From: Dickeya lacustris
GTDB lineage: Bacteria; Pseudomonadota; Gammaproteobacteria; Enterobacterales; Enterobacteriaceae
Assembly (NCBI RefSeq): GCF_029635795.1
Contig: NZ_CP114280.1
Span: 4,154,001 to 4,218,000 of the forward strand
Reading direction: 5' to 3'
DNA length: 64,000 bases
Shown: positions 17,558-28,130 of the stretch, piece by piece
How positions within the stretch are numbered: the stretch's first letter is position 1
Layout of the letters: every line of letters begins with the position of its first letter
Made by a program: the position numbers and the translations under genes
Notes under the pieces: model-generated
Databases searched by the model: none
What the model saw: the letters and a program-made list of their open reading frames with translations, nothing else
What the model was told of the DNA's origin: nothing

Positions 17558-20500
17558 GGTGCTCCTCGTTAAACCATCCGGCTTCCGCCAGCAACCGGTC
17601 ATGGAAGCCCAGCCGCACATAGCGTTCAGTAAAGATACGGTGCGCCTCTTCCAGCTCGCCCTCTTTGGCGACCGTCAGGTTTTCCACATACAAGAATTCG
17701 GGCAGCCAGCTTAAATCCGCCGGGCGAGGACGCGCCTCCAGAATGCCCAGCTCGCCGAAATGCGCAATCATGTACATCATTTGCTCCGGTGCCGGGTTCT
17801 GGCTGGGCAACTGGCGTAACCACGACGGGCGGTTATGGAAGGCGGCAATGCGTTCATCCAGAGGTTTGCGCGTGTCGCACAGGGTTTCATAGTCAATCAG
17901 CGTCAGCACCTGATTTGGCACATGCGCCGGCCAGTAGGTCGGCAAATACGGGTCATACTCCATATCGTAACCGGAACGGCAATAGGCGGTGTCGCCCTGC
18001 CAGGGTACGGCCATCCAGCGCGTTAAATCACCGGGGCCTTGCGCGTAGAGCGGGCCGTTGATGCGCAGCACATCGGTTTGCGTCAGGGTGCTGCCATAAT
18101 CCGGCTCGCCGCTGCCGGGCACGCGCTCGCGAATGCGATAGGGCGCGCGGAACAGCGAAGCATGGCGTATCGGCCAGGTCAGCTCACAGCCGGGGTGGAA
18201 GGCATCGGCCAGGCAGAAGTGCATAGCGGCGCGGTCAAGCATTTCCGGCTGATGCTGGAGCGGCACTTGTGCCAGCGTGTGGGGCTGCGGCTCCTCGGGC
18301 GCGTAGTCATCAATAAAATCGCCCTTCACCCAGCTTGAGAGCAGGTAGTCATAGTAGGCCGGTAGGCGCAGATAGGTCTGTGCCTCCACTGCGCTGGCTT
18401 CGCTCGGATCGCTATAGCCAAAGGTGTCGCCATACTGCCACGGCCAGCCGTTCAGATCTTGATCCTGCCCGAACGCCGAGCGGAAGCTGTTGTACACGGT
18501 GCGGCGCAGTTCGCCATAAGGGTCGGGGTAGAGGCTGCTTTCGGGCGCGAAGGACAGCTTGCGCATCAGGGCGGCATCATTGAAATTCATCGGGCCGTCA
18601 GCGCCAAACATCGCCGAAATGCCTTTATTCACCCATTGCAGATTGCTGATGCGCTCAAGAATGGGGCGAATGTGCGTGTTGAAAGACACCTGCTCCGGCA
18701 GCGACATCATGCCCGCCTGAATGTAGACGCTGCGCAGCAGGTCATCCAGCGTGCGCCAGCTGGTTAAGTCCGGGGCGTAGTTCGGCGGTGCCGAGAATAC
18801 CCAGGCGGCATCGGCCGTAAAATCTTTGTCGCCTATGGTCACTTTGGCGTGAACCGGGCCGTCGGCGATGTCGTCATACCAACCGGCGGCGTTATTAAAG
18901 CTGGTGGGGTGGCTTGGCACGTACACCGGTTTATTTTCCGGGCTGGCGGAAACGCCGTAGCCGGGCAGCACCAGCAGGCGGCCAACGGCGTCGGTACGCA
19001 GCTCGCCAAGGTAGACCGGCGTGCCCTGGAAATTGCCCGTCAGGGCAAAGCTGCCGTCCTGCATACTCAGGCCGCTGATGCGTTTTTCACCGGGGTCGAT
19101 ACACAGCGCCGCGCGATCGCTGCCGGTGACATCCGGGTTACGCAGCGGCACCGTCAGGTTGCAGGTTGCGGGCAAATCCATCGCCGCATTGAATTCAAAC
19201 CACTGCGCCTTGCGGTTCGCCAGATGTACTGACCACTCAATCTGGCTGTTGTGGCTTTGCTGAATTTCGCCGACCACATTGCCGTACTGGTCATACCCAT
19301 ACAGGCGAAAGCGCGCCGCCTGACGTTTCATCGCGCCGCCTTCGTCACGGGTTTGGCCAAATTCGGTGCGCGCCGGGTGCGTCACTTCCGGGCCTATCGT
19401 GTAATCGTTCTGGCTGTTGCCAACGCGCATCACGCCGATACCGGGGTGAATGCGCACCTGGGTGATGCGGGCTATTTGCTCGTCAGAGAGCGCCTGCGGT
19501 TGCTCTGGCGCTTTATGGTGCGGGAACGGGCAACTGGGGTTTTTAATCTGGGGTTCACCCGGCGCGCTGGGTTCGCTGACCGGTTGGTCGTTTTGCCTGC
19601 GCCGGTAATCGGCACTGGCCTGATACACCACCATACGGGCTTCGGCAAGGCTGCCGACCGGGCGGTTGGCGTGCGGCACCCGGCCAATATTAAAGGCCAG
19701 CCAGTCGCCGTAAATCGCCTGTTCTTGCTGGCGAATATCCTGGGCTGGCAACACAATGGTGGCGACAGGTACCGGTTTGGCGATTTTCTCATCCCAGATG
19801 ACCGTGGCCTTATCCAGCGGGAAATGCTCATCAAGGTAGGCGTCGCCATATTGGGCGGCGTCCGGGCGCGGCTGAATAAAAATCTCCAGCGTCACGTCGC
19901 CTTTTAACAGCCGGGCGGCCAGATCGGTGGCCAGAAAGTTCGGGTCGTTGATGTCCGGGTCATCGGCGAAAGTGGAGGTGCCGGGCGACAGAATATATTT
20001 GCAGTAGGTGTCGCCTAACTGAAACGGCACCACGCTCCACAGGCGGGTTTCCAGCACCGAGCGGATGGGTTTGGCCATGTCATCAAGCAGTTGGTTGGTG
20101 GCCGGTGCGAAGCGGCGCACCCATTCATTGCCCCAGCCTTCGAAGCTGGCTTTGGTGAATTCACACATCTGGCGCGCGTTATCAACAAAGAAGAACGGCA
20201 CATTCTGTAACAGCAGGTCGGCGGTGTTTTCACCGTCATCACTGACCACTTTCTTACCGGGGACATCAAAAATCTTGATGCCGATACCGATGGTGCTCTC
20301 CCAGTCCGGGCGGCCATCGGCCAGGTCTGACGAATAACGCACATAAACCGGATGCTGGCTGCCGGGTTGGGCAAACAGCCCGTGCTGTAACGGAGCCGGA
20401 ATGTCGGGATGAAACGTCAGGGCACCTTTGATAATCCCGTGGGTACGCAGAAAGACCGGGCGACGCGCCGGGCATTGCCCCTGCGCCACGCGCCGTTTGG

Positions 20501-20597
20501 CTGTCATATCCACGAACATATGTTGCAGGCAGGCAATCGGGTCATCGCAACTGCACGTGGTGGTTAATTTCTCCTGCTCATCATAAAGGCTTCGCAT
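17520..20597 (-). CDS. Catalase-like domain fused to LodA/GoxA-type CTQ amino acid oxidase
   Basis: A 1,025-residue two-part protein. Residues about 1-350 resemble the catalase family: RTHGIIKGALTF (His53), VYVRYSSD, TIGIGIKIFDVPGKK, LLLQNVPFFFVDNA and HANRPVGSLAEARMVVYQAS. The usual proximal haem tyrosine motif was not recognised. From about 378 (ITQVRIHPGIGVMRVGNS) to the end it matches LodA-like oxidases: GVSASPENKPVY, FHPGCELTWPIRH and PGDLTRWMAVPWQGDTAYCRSGYD. The likely quinone cofactor is built from Cys804 and a tryptophan about 60 residues later (Trp866, or Trp861). LodA-type enzymes oxidise amino acids with O2 to give H2O2 and ammonia; a fused catalase-like domain could remove the peroxide. 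The ATG at 20597 follows AGGAT. It is coupled to the LodB-like gene and sits between hydN-fdhF and hyf on the same strand. Confidence 0.82.
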   Translation of the reverse strand: MRSLYDEQEKLTTTCSCDDPIACLQHMFVDMTAKRRVAQGQCPARRPVFLRTHGIIKGALTFHPDIPAPLQHGLFAQPGSQHPVYVRYSSDLADGRPDWESTIGIGIKIFDVPGKKVVSDDGENTADLLLQNVPFFFVDNARQMCEFTKASFEGWGNEWVRRFAPATNQLLDDMAKPIRSVLETRLWSVVPFQLGDTYCKYILSPGTSTFADDPDINDPNFLATDLAARLLKGDVTLEIFIQPRPDAAQYGDAYLDEHFPLDKATVIWDEKIAKPVPVATIVLPAQDIRQQEQAIYGDWLAFNIGRVPHANRPVGSLAEARMVVYQASADYRRRQNDQPVSEPSAPGEPQIKNPSCPFPHHKAPEQPQALSDEQIARITQVRIHPGIGVMRVGNSQNDYTIGPEVTHPARTEFGQTRDEGGAMKRQAARFRLYGYDQYGNVVGEIQQSHNSQIEWSVHLANRKAQWFEFNAAMDLPATCNLTVPLRNPDVTGSDRAALCIDPGEKRISGLSMQDGSFALTGNFQGTPVYLGELRTDAVGRLLVLPGYGVSASPENKPVYVPSHPTSFNNAAGWYDDIADGPVHAKVTIGDKDFTADAAWVFSAPPNYAPDLTSWRTLDDLLRSVYIQAGMMSLPEQVSFNTHIRPILERISNLQWVNKGISAMFGADGPMNFNDAALMRKLSFAPESSLYPDPYGELRRTVYNSFRSAFGQDQDLNGWPWQYGDTFGYSDPSEASAVEAQTYLRLPAYYDYLLSSWVKGDFIDDYAPEEPQPHTLAQVPLQHQPEMLDRAAMHFCLADAFHPGCELTWPIRHASLFRAPYRIRERVPGSGEPDYGSTLTQTDVLRINGPLYAQGPGDLTRWMAVPWQGDTAYCRSGYDMEYDPYLPTYWPAHVPNQVLTLIDYETLCDTRKPLDERIAAFHNRPSWLRQLPSQNPAPEQMMYMIAHFGELGILEARPRPADLSWLPEFLYVENLTVAKEGELEEAHRIFTERYVRLGFHDRLLAEAGWFNEEHRNAFATIKLRSS

Positions 20598-20790
20598 CAA
20601 TAGTTATCCTGAATTATGGAAAAAGAGAGGGGAACCCGAATAGCAATAAACGGGTGCGACCTGTTAAGAGAGACGTGAATCTTTATATTTTGCGTTGCAG
20701 ACTCAGAACTATTTCAGACGCGGGGACGCGTCGCGGCCTGCATTATCCGCCCAGCAGAGTGATAGCCATTATGACGTGCAGGGAAATGAC

Positions 20791-20886
20791 TTACTTTAAT
20801 AGTAAGATCAAACCAAACACCATGGTAATGGCAAACCACACGGTAACAATCATTGAAACACCTAAGGTAAATAACATGCCAGCCAT
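20791..20886 (-). CDS. Possible 31-residue membrane protein
   Basis: A short frame encodes MAGMLFTLGVSMIVTVWFAI followed by a hydrophobic tail ending LLLK: one long transmembrane segment with a final lysine. It lies upstream of the catalase-LodA gene on the same strand, with a 193-bp gap. No good ribosome binding site is seen at the proper distance. The hydrophobicity could be chance, but single-helix proteins of this size are common partners of membrane enzymes. Confidence 0.25.
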   Translation of the reverse strand: MAGMLFTLGVSMIVTVWFAITMVFGLILLLK

Positions 20887-21593
20887 CCATGCCAGTAAAC
20901 GGTATCCCTATTTTAGAGCGGCTTATTTTACACTGACTGAGCGCCATGATTTGATTGCGATTGCAGAGTAATAAAATACGCAATAGCATGATCAATCTCA
21001 CATTTTTGGCGCGCTTCAGTTAGCCATAAGCTTTAAAAAAATAATTCATCATTAACATTTAAGCAACATCGAGGGGTAATAAAAAATTAAACCGCGTGAT
21101 AAAGTCACTTAGTGGAGTATTAATGGTGATAATTGGCTTTATTGCATTTTATTATTCTGTTAATTATTAAATTAATGGTATTTAATACTAATTTTGTGCT
21201 GGTATGCGCTGAGGTGTTCAATACGATTTTCGCTGAAGCGTGCGCTGATATGAACGCCGGGTAATGGCAATGTTATTAGCGATGTTATTAGCGCCGTGGC
21301 TGGCGTTGGCGGCCATGCGGCATATGGCGTAACAGAAAAATACCGTGCTTATTATTGATTAACCCAATAAATTCCGGGTTGGAAATAATCGTAACGATAG
21401 TGTGGGGATAGTAATATTCTCAGTGTGTTTATTGTGGTGAATAATATTCTCTCACTGTTATTGCCGTTATTTTTCTCGCCAGTAAATAAGGGCAAGGAAT
21501 AGCGCTATTGCTTGAGGGAATATGTGTTTCAACGATTGATATTATTCAATGATTGATGCTATTCGGTTATTGCACGCAAGCCGTGGGTCAATT

Positions 21594-21625
21594 GCGCCGC
21601 TATGCATGTGCGCCGCTATGCATGT
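21594..21625. repeat. 16-bp tandem repeat, two copies
   Basis: GCGCCGCTATGCATGT occurs twice head to tail and is followed by degenerate related sequence to about 21664. Non-coding. Confidence 0.8.
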
Positions 21626-21851
21626 GCGCGGTTGTACATACGTGCGGCTATATATGCATGCAGCGACGATATGATCTTGCCGGTGTGGAGGTTGGCGGGC
21701 CGCTCCCCGGCCACGAAGTGGCTATTATGCGGGGAACGACACCATGACCGGGCGAGTTCCTGACCGGCTGAATCGCCACACGGTCGATGATATAGCTGTG
21801 CTATAGCGCGGCAATGCCGGGCAAATAACCACGCCCGTCATCGCCTCGCTA

Positions 21852-22340
21852 TCAGGCCGAGACGAGCGCCTCAATGCCGCCGTTGCCCTCCCAGGCAGCC
21901 AGACGCTGGTAGAGCTGCTCGACGGCCTGCGTCACTTCCTGGCTTATCGGGAAGTAGAACGCCACCAGCGCTGGCTGAATACCGATAAAAATCACCTCGG
22001 GAATGTCTTCTTTCAGGCTGTCTATCAGGTAATTGAGCGGCAGGCTGTGGGTGTTCATCAGCATGTCTTCGGCGATGCGTTGCGGGTCAACGATGCGCAT
22101 CTCTCCCGGTGCCAGCCCCATGTCGGTGGCATCGACCACCAGCAGGCGGCGTGGCTTGAGCGAGCGCAGCGTATGGGCGGCGTTCTCGGGAATCGCACCG
22201 CCGTCAATCACCGACCAGCCATTGACCGGTTGCTGCGTCATGCGCTCGGCCAGCAGCGGGCCTGCGCCGTCATCGCCCATCATGGTGTTACCGACGGTCA
22301 GCACCATATTATCGGTGCGCAGAGGGTGTTCAGTTATCAA
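21852..22340 (-). CDS. hycI: Hydrogenase maturation protease HycI
   Basis: A 162-residue endopeptidase that removes the C-terminal tail of the hydrogenase large subunit after nickel insertion. The sequence follows E. coli HycI: VGNTMMGDDGAGPLLAE, VIDGGAIPEN, LLVVDATDMGLAPGEMRIVDP, HSLPLNYLIDSLKEDIPEVIFIGIQP and YQRLAAWEGNGG. The nickel-sensing acids are within the MMGDD, DATDMG and similar segments. The frame opens with TTG at 22340, overlapping hyfJ by 11 bp; ATG 22307 (MVLTVGN) gives a length closer to E. coli (151 against 156), so the start is uncertain. It is the last gene of the hyf operon and should process HyfG. Confidence 0.93.
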   Translation of the reverse strand: MITEHPLRTDNMVLTVGNTMMGDDGAGPLLAERMTQQPVNGWSVIDGGAIPENAAHTLRSLKPRRLLVVDATDMGLAPGEMRIVDPQRIAEDMLMNTHSLPLNYLIDSLKEDIPEVIFIGIQPALVAFYFPISQEVTQAVEQLYQRLAAWEGNGGIEALVSA

Positions 22341-22731
22341 GGCGTTTCACCATTAAGTAGATGGCAGGCTCTTGTTGGATTGCCGCCAGTTGGCCCATTA
22401 GCGACTGCGTCCAGTCCGGGTGGCTGTCGCGCTCGTTTAGCGCACCGAAGGCGCTTCCCAGCAAGGTCACATGGGTGCTGTCGATGGTGATTTCGCCAAA
22501 GCGCAGCAGACCGAGCATTTTGCGGCGCGCCTCGTCATCAGCCAACTGGCCGACCCAGCCTTCGTACTCCGACAGCGGGCAGTGCAGCACCTGTTTCAGG
22601 CAATCAATCACGCCGACGTGGTGGCCGATAGCCAGCGAGTAGTACATCACCTGCTGCGCCTGCTCCGGGATTTTGTCGCGGCTGTCGAGGAACTTGCGGT
22701 TTAACGCGTAAAAACGCACGTCGGCGCTCAT
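22330..22731 (-). CDS. hyfJ: Hydrogenase-4 assembly protein HyfJ (HycH family)
   Basis: A 133-residue protein of the HycH/HyfJ family (E. coli HyfJ about 137). Recognisable segments include [42 protein letters not shown] and EYEGWVGQL. HycH is needed for maturation of the hydrogenase large subunit and is not part of the final complex. The start overlaps the hyfI stop by 4 bp (ATGA). Confidence 0.9.
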   Translation of the reverse strand: MSADVRFYALNRKFLDSRDKIPEQAQQVMYYSLAIGHHVGVIDCLKQVLHCPLSEYEGWVGQLADDEARRKMLGLLRFGEITIDSTHVTLLGSAFGALNERDSHPDWTQSLMGQLAAIQQEPAIYLMVKRLDN

Positions 22732-23519
22732 CGTACCGTCTCCCCGTTTAGCATGGCGTGGTAAATGCGCAACAAATGGCCGGTGATTTCGTTCAGGCGC
22801 GGGTCGTTGTGCTGGTCAAGCCAGCGTGTGACCCGCTGTTCAAACCCGGCCAGCGGCTGGTTTTCCAGCAGCCGCAGGAAGCTGTCGCTGATTTCACGGC
22901 CCTGGCGATAACCGGCCATCAGGCGGGCTTCGCGTTCAACCTGCACGCGCAGATCGAGCGGCAGCGAGGGGTGGATCAGCGCGGCTTTTTCCTGTTCGGC
23001 CTGCTGGTGATCTTTGCCGTGCAGTTTTTGCTCAAGAAGCCCTAATGCCACGGCAAAGCCGTAAATGGTCGCCGCCGGTGTTGGCGGGCAGCCGGGAATA
23101 TAGACATCAATCGGCACGATTTTGTCGCTGCCGCCCCACACGCAATACAGGTCGTGGAAGATGCCGCCGCCGCAGCCGCAGGCCCCGTACGAGATACAAA
23201 TTTTCGGGTCGGGGGCGGATTCATACGCACGCAACGCCGGTGTGCGCATGGCGCGCGTCACCGCGCCGGTAAACAGCAAAATATCGGCATGGCGCGGTGA
23301 GGCCACCACTTTGATACCGAAACGCTCGGCATCAAACAGTGGCGTAATGGCGGAGAAAATCTCGATTTCACAGCCGTTGCAGCCGCCGCAGTCCACGCGA
23401 TAGACGTAAGCGGAGCGTTTAATGTCTTTGAGCAGCGTTTTCTTGAGCTGCTGTGCCTGTTCATCCAGCGTGATGGGTGTGGTCTGGTAGTGATCGACAC
23501 CGTCGGGAAGTTGGGTCAT
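22728..23519 (-). CDS. hyfI: Hydrogenase-4 small subunit HyfI
   Basis: A 263-residue subunit related to HycG and to complex I NuoB (E. coli HyfI 252). The proximal [4Fe-4S] cluster ligands are seen in [12 protein letters not shown], then [30 protein letters not shown] and [18 protein letters not shown]. It passes electrons to the [NiFe] centre in HyfG on the cytoplasmic side of the membrane. The C-terminus from about 160 is less conserved. It overlaps hyfH by 4 bp and hyfJ by 4 bp. Confidence 0.94.
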   Translation of the reverse strand: MTQLPDGVDHYQTTPITLDEQAQQLKKTLLKDIKRSAYVYRVDCGGCNGCEIEIFSAITPLFDAERFGIKVVASPRHADILLFTGAVTRAMRTPALRAYESAPDPKICISYGACGCGGGIFHDLYCVWGGSDKIVPIDVYIPGCPPTPAATIYGFAVALGLLEQKLHGKDHQQAEQEKAALIHPSLPLDLRVQVEREARLMAGYRQGREISDSFLRLLENQPLAGFEQRVTRWLDQHNDPRLNEITGHLLRIYHAMLNGETVR

Positions 23520-24085
23520 GACGCATCCCCTTTCTGTGTACTCGGGGTCGGCAGGTGCTGACTGAGCGGCACCTTGCCCCGATGGTTCATGTTCTGTTTA
23601 CGTTTGCAATCCGGGCAGGTTTCAAACTGTGCGCGGCGCGCTTCGACTTCGCTTTCCGGCACCCCGGCGTGCGCCAGCAGCGCCATGGCGTACTCCACCT
23701 CTTTTTGCGGCGCGAACGGGCGCTGGCAAACGTGGCAGTTAAGTAGCTGGAAGGTGGCGCGCTGATACAAATCCGCTTTGCTGGCCACCGCCATTTCAAA
23801 ATCCTGCGACAACACAATGGCGCGGGTAGGGCACACCTCCTCGCAGCGGCCGCAAAAAATGCAGCGGCCAAGGAACAGTTGCCAGATACGGGTGCCGCTT
23901 TCCAGCGCGTTTTCCATCGTCAGCGCATTGGCCGGGCAAGCCATGGTACAGGCGGCACAGCCGATACACTGCTGCGGGTCGTACTCGGGGCGGCCGCGAA
24001 ATCCGGCTGGCACCGGCAGCGGCGCGAACGGGTATTTCACGGTGCTGTTGCCCGCTTTGAGGATGGTTTTGAATAATTTGATCAT
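23516..24085 (-). CDS. hyfH: Hydrogenase-4 iron-sulfur subunit HyfH
   Basis: A 189-residue NuoI/HycF-type protein with two [4Fe-4S] ferredoxin motifs, [16 protein letters not shown] and [16 protein letters not shown]. Two further cysteine pairs, CHVCQRPF and CPDCKRKQN, form a zinc-ribbon-like C-terminal part also found in HyfH/HycF. It relays electrons between HyfA/HydN and HyfI. It lies 10 bp after hyfG. Confidence 0.93.
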   Translation of the reverse strand: MIKLFKTILKAGNSTVKYPFAPLPVPAGFRGRPEYDPQQCIGCAACTMACPANALTMENALESGTRIWQLFLGRCIFCGRCEEVCPTRAIVLSQDFEMAVASKADLYQRATFQLLNCHVCQRPFAPQKEVEYAMALLAHAGVPESEVEARRAQFETCPDCKRKQNMNHRGKVPLSQHLPTPSTQKGDAS

Positions 24086-24095
24086 CAGCGATTCC

Positions 24096-25823
24096 TCATT
24101 TCAGCGGTGAACGGGTGCGTTCCAGCCCGTAACGCTCAATCTCTTTATACGGCACGGTGGTTATCTTGTTTTTGCGCACATCCACCAGCGTGACGCGGTC
24201 GGTACAGGAGTAGCAGGGGTCAAGGCTGCCGATAATCAGCGGCGCGTCCGATATGGTGTTGCCGCGCAGCATAAAGCGCAGCACCGGCCAGTTGGCGTAG
24301 GTGGCGGCACGGCAGCGCCAGCGGAACAACTTCTGGTTGTCGCCGGTCATACTCCAGTGAATGTCCTCGCCGCGCGGCGCTTCGGTAAAGCCGAGCGCGA
24401 ACTTGTGCGGCTGATAGTGAATGTTCTCATTGAGGATCGGGCCTTCCGGCAGGTTGTCGAGGCTAAACTCAATCATCGCCAGCGAAGTAAACACTTCGCG
24501 CACCCGCACCAGCACGCGCGAATAGACGTCACCGGCATCGAGGTGATGCAGCTCCATCGGTAAATCGAGATAGGCGGCGAACGGGTGGTCAACGCGCACG
24601 TCGCGCTTAAAGCCGCTGGCGCGGATCATCGGCCCGACCGGGCTGTAATCGCGGGCGATTTGCTTATCCAGCACGCCAATACCCTGGGTGCGCTGGCCCA
24701 TATTGGCGGTGCCAAGCAGCATATCGGTCAGCTGTGTCACCTCTTCGCGCATTTCACGGATAAGCTTGATGGTTTTCAGCCGGTCATCTTTGAGAATGTC
24801 ACGACGAATGCCGCCTATCAGGTTCAGGCCGTAGGTTTTACGCGCACCGGTCAGGATTTCGGCAATCTGCATCGATTTTTCACGCACCCGGAAGAACTGC
24901 ATAAAACCGGTGTCGAAACCAACAAAGTGGCTGGATAAGCCGATATTCAGCAGGTGGCTGTGCAGGCGTTCGACTTCCAGCAGCACACTGCGGATGGCAT
25001 GGGCGCGTGGCGGCACCACCACGCCCAGCGCATTCTCAATAGAGTTGGTGTAGGCCACGCTGTGGGTAAAGCCGCAAATGCCGCACACCCGGTCAGACAG
25101 GAAGGTCACTTCGTTGTAACCCATGCGGGTTTCCGCCAGCTTTTCCATGCCGCGATGGACATAAAACAGCCGATAGTCGGCGTCGATAATCTGCTCGCCA
25201 TCAACAAACAGCCGGAAATGGCCGGGTTCGTCGGAGGTGATGTGCATCGGGCCGATGGGCACCACGCGGGTGTCGCCGGTGGCTTCGTTGACGAAGGTGT
25301 AGGATTCATCGTCGCGGGTCGGGGCCGGGCGCTGGCGGTAATCCATCGCGTCTTTACGCAGCGGGTAGAGTTCATCCGGCCAGTCATCCGGTAACACCAG
25401 ACGGCGTTCATCCGGCAGGCCGACCGGGATCAAGCCGTACATGTCGCGCACTTCGCGCTCGCCCCACACAGCGGCAGGCACGCGCGGCGTGACGGACGGG
25501 AACTCCGGCACCGTCGGGTTCACCAGCGCTTTGACCACCACCCAGCACTTCTCGCCTTGCTCCATTGAGAGCACGTAGTAGACGGCGAAATGGCCGTTAA
25601 GCGAGCGCTCGTCATTGCCGAACAGCACCGACAGCCAGCCGCCGTGCTGATAATACAAATACTCCACCACTTCCGGCAGGCTATTGAGCTTAACCGTTAT
25701 CGTCAGTTGGTTTTCGGTCTGGCGCTCTTCTTCCAGAATAGCCGTCGGGAATTGGGCTCTGACCTGGGCGACGTATTGCGCGCCTAACGCAGGCTGGGCA
25801 GTGGCAGTGAATGAATTAGTCAC
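24096..25823 (-). CDS. hyfG: Hydrogenase-4 large subunit HyfG
   Basis: A 575-residue protein (E. coli HyfG 571) that combines a NuoC-like N-terminus (about 1-170, with [31 protein letters not shown]) and a NuoD-like [NiFe] catalytic part. The four nickel cysteines are in [12 protein letters not shown] and DPCYSCTDR. The protein continues past the second motif for about 35 residues; part of this tail should be removed by HycI. It reduces protons to H2 with electrons from formate, on the cytoplasmic side. It overlaps hyfF by 8 bp. Confidence 0.96.
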   Translation of the reverse strand: MTNSFTATAQPALGAQYVAQVRAQFPTAILEEERQTENQLTITVKLNSLPEVVEYLYYQHGGWLSVLFGNDERSLNGHFAVYYVLSMEQGEKCWVVVKALVNPTVPEFPSVTPRVPAAVWGEREVRDMYGLIPVGLPDERRLVLPDDWPDELYPLRKDAMDYRQRPAPTRDDESYTFVNEATGDTRVVPIGPMHITSDEPGHFRLFVDGEQIIDADYRLFYVHRGMEKLAETRMGYNEVTFLSDRVCGICGFTHSVAYTNSIENALGVVVPPRAHAIRSVLLEVERLHSHLLNIGLSSHFVGFDTGFMQFFRVREKSMQIAEILTGARKTYGLNLIGGIRRDILKDDRLKTIKLIREMREEVTQLTDMLLGTANMGQRTQGIGVLDKQIARDYSPVGPMIRASGFKRDVRVDHPFAAYLDLPMELHHLDAGDVYSRVLVRVREVFTSLAMIEFSLDNLPEGPILNENIHYQPHKFALGFTEAPRGEDIHWSMTGDNQKLFRWRCRAATYANWPVLRFMLRGNTISDAPLIIGSLDPCYSCTDRVTLVDVRKNKITTVPYKEIERYGLERTRSPLK

Positions 25824-27474
25824 GGGACATCTCCTGACGGGAAGCAGTGGATAAAACGGCAGGCTCCGTGCCTGTCATCGGTATAAATGCGCCAGCCTCA
25901 CGCGGCGCAGGCTGCGGGCGCAGGCTGAGGGCGTTGGCGGCGTCAGGGCGGGCTGTGCTGTCATTGAGCACGGTGTCATTGAGCACAATCGCCGTGGCCC
26001 GCTCCAGCAACTGGGTCACGGGTTGCGGAATGCGCGTGCCCATCACCAGCATAAGCACCAGCAGCACCAGCATCGGGGCGGTGGTGAGCCAGCCGAGCTC
26101 GCCTTTACTGACTGCCTCCGGCTGGCTGCCGAGCACCGTGGTCGCCACCATGCGCACCAGCCCGGCCAGCACCACGGTGAGCAGCACCAGCAGCACGATG
26201 ACCAGCGGCAGATGACCGGCGTGGATACCGGCGGTCACGGTCATAAACTCACTGAGGAACACGTTAAACGGCGGCATCCCACCGAGCGCCAGTGCGCCTG
26301 CGGCCAGCAGTGCGCCCGTCACCGGGGCGACACGCAAAATGCCTTTGACGGCGTCCATGTCGCGGGTGCCGTATTTCAGCAGCACATTACCTGAGCCGCA
26401 GAACAGCAGCGTTTTCGCCAGGCTGTGGTTGAGGGTGTGCAGCAGCGCCGCCAGAACCCCCAGCGGGCCGCCGATGCCGAGCGCCACGGCAATCAGCCCC
26501 ATGTTTTCCACGCTGGAGTAGGCCAGCAGGCGTTTCATGTCGCGTTGCACCAGAATCAGCAGGGCGGCGACCGCCACCGACAGCAGGCCAAACACCAGCA
26601 GTAAACGCTGCGGGAAGTCCGGGCCGATGGCGGCGCTGATAAGGATGGTGTAGCGCACAATCACCAGCAGCGCGCAGTTCAGCAACACCGCAGAGAGCAG
26701 GGCGCTGGTGGGGCTTGGCGCTTCACTGTGCGCATCCGGCAGCCAGGCGTGCATCGGGAACAGGCCGGTTTTGGTGCCAAAGCCAATCAGAATGAAGATG
26801 AACGCCAGGTGCATCAGCGTGGTGTCGAGCTCGCTGGCGTGGTGCAGCACTTCAGTCCAGAAAATGGCGTTGCCCGGCTCGGCCATCACGTTGGCGGCGT
26901 TGGCGTACACCAGCACCGTGCCATATAAGCCGAAGGCGACGCCGACAGTACAGATGATGATGTACTTCCACGCCGCTTCCAGCGACGAGCGCTGACCATA
27001 CAACCCGACCAGAAACGCGGAACTGAGCGTGGTGGCTTCAATCGCCGCCCACATCAGAATCAGGTTATTGCTGGTTATCACCAGCAGCATGGTGAACAGG
27101 AACAGGTGGAAAAAGCCGTAATAGTGGCACAGCGTGGTGACGCTGACTTCGCCGCTGTCCACTTCATGGTTCATATACCCCATGGAGTAAAGGCCGGTGA
27201 GAAAACCAATCACACCGAGAATGGCTAAAAACAGCGCGCTCAGGCTGTCGAGATGTAACCAGCGCCCGGCGGCCAACAGTTCGCCTTGCTGGTAGACCGT
27301 CCATACCGACAGCAGCGTGACCACCAGCAGTGCGCCGATGCCGAGCAGGTGCATCAGGCTGACCAACTGGCGCGCGGCCACGCCGGTAAAGCGACAGGCG
27401 AATGCCAGCAGCGCCGCTACCAGCGGCACCCCCAGCAGCACAGAAAACAGATCCAACGTTGTCATGGTCATCAT
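25816..27474 (-). CDS. hyfF: Hydrogenase-4 membrane subunit HyfF (NuoL/M/N-like)
   Basis: A 552-residue multi-spanning protein of the antiporter-like complex I family (E. coli HyfF 526). Conserved segments: [64 protein letters not shown] with the transport lysine, [10 protein letters not shown], and [22 protein letters not shown]. These residues form the proposed proton pathway. The last 60 residues are a soluble extension rich in Ala/Pro with a small VLND repeat, longer than in E. coli. It starts in an overlap with hyfE. Confidence 0.93.
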   Translation of the reverse strand: MMTMTTLDLFSVLLGVPLVAALLAFACRFTGVAARQLVSLMHLLGIGALLVVTLLSVWTVYQQGELLAAGRWLHLDSLSALFLAILGVIGFLTGLYSMGYMNHEVDSGEVSVTTLCHYYGFFHLFLFTMLLVITSNNLILMWAAIEATTLSSAFLVGLYGQRSSLEAAWKYIIICTVGVAFGLYGTVLVYANAANVMAEPGNAIFWTEVLHHASELDTTLMHLAFIFILIGFGTKTGLFPMHAWLPDAHSEAPSPTSALLSAVLLNCALLVIVRYTILISAAIGPDFPQRLLLVFGLLSVAVAALLILVQRDMKRLLAYSSVENMGLIAVALGIGGPLGVLAALLHTLNHSLAKTLLFCGSGNVLLKYGTRDMDAVKGILRVAPVTGALLAAGALALGGMPPFNVFLSEFMTVTAGIHAGHLPLVIVLLVLLTVVLAGLVRMVATTVLGSQPEAVSKGELGWLTTAPMLVLLVLMLVMGTRIPQPVTQLLERATAIVLNDTVLNDSTARPDAANALSLRPQPAPREAGAFIPMTGTEPAVLSTASRQEMSRD

Positions 27475-28121
27475 CCTTTCAGCGCGGTCAGTTGCTGAAC
27501 ATTCAGGGTGTGCAGCGTGCGGTGGATCTTGCGCGCCATCAGCGCCATCACGATGACCGCGAAAATGGCATCGGTGGCAATTCCCACTTCCACCAGTTCA
27601 GGCGCGCGGTAGGCCAGCAGCGCCAGCGTCAGGTGCGCGCCGTTCTCCATCAGGCAGTAGCCGAACACCTGCTTGAGGATGTTGCGCTGGCTGACGATGC
27701 ACAGCAGGCCAATCAGAAAATGGCCAAGCGACACCGCCAGCACCGGCTTAAGTGCGCTGACTATCGGCAATTGCACCGGGGCGACGGCGAAATAACTCAG
27801 CAGCACAATCACGCTGGCAATCAGAATAAGCGTGGCGGTACTGAGCACGCCGCCGTCGGCCTGCGGGTCACTCAGGCGGCGAAAGGCGCGGTACATGATG
27901 ACCGGCACCAACACCACCTTGGTGGCGAAGGCCGTCATCGACCACAAAAAGAGTTCGTGAGAGCCCAGCAGGTTGCCGAGCGCGATAAAAATCAGCACCA
28001 GCACCAGCGATTGCAAGGCGTACAGCACGGCGGAAACCGTGGGTTTTCTGGCGGCTATCACCAGCATCGAGGTGATGATTAACAGACCAGCCAGATTATT
28101 GACGAGAAGCGATCCAGTCAT
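27471..28121 (-). CDS. hyfE: Hydrogenase-4 membrane subunit HyfE
   Basis: A 216-residue membrane protein, the same length as E. coli HyfE. It has about six to seven hydrophobic helices ([44 protein letters not shown] and others) and a conserved acidic residue in the [21 protein letters not shown] segment. It is NuoK-like in part and is unique to Hyf-type, not Hyc-type, complexes. It overlaps hyfF by 4 bp. Confidence 0.92.
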   Translation of the reverse strand: MTGSLLVNNLAGLLIITSMLVIAARKPTVSAVLYALQSLVLVLIFIALGNLLGSHELFLWSMTAFATKVVLVPVIMYRAFRRLSDPQADGGVLSTATLILIASVIVLLSYFAVAPVQLPIVSALKPVLAVSLGHFLIGLLCIVSQRNILKQVFGYCLMENGAHLTLALLAYRAPELVEVGIATDAIFAVIVMALMARKIHRTLHTLNVQQLTALKG

Positions 28122-28130
28122 GGGCGTTCC

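Larger units (their letters stand above)
20598..21851. other. Long intergenic region between hycI and the catalase-LodA gene
   Basis: About 1.25 kb with no recognised gene except one possible small membrane protein (20791-20886). The middle (about 21000-21560) is strongly AT-rich; then comes a short tandem repeat (21594-21625) and a GC-richer stretch. Frames of 60-105 codons overlap on both strands and have no recognisable features. Confidence 0.5.

Noticed and set aside
20654-21001. Frames of 95 and 105 codons on opposite strands
   Set aside because: No domain or composition typical of proteins; only the short hydrophobic frame at 20791-20886 was kept as a weak candidate.
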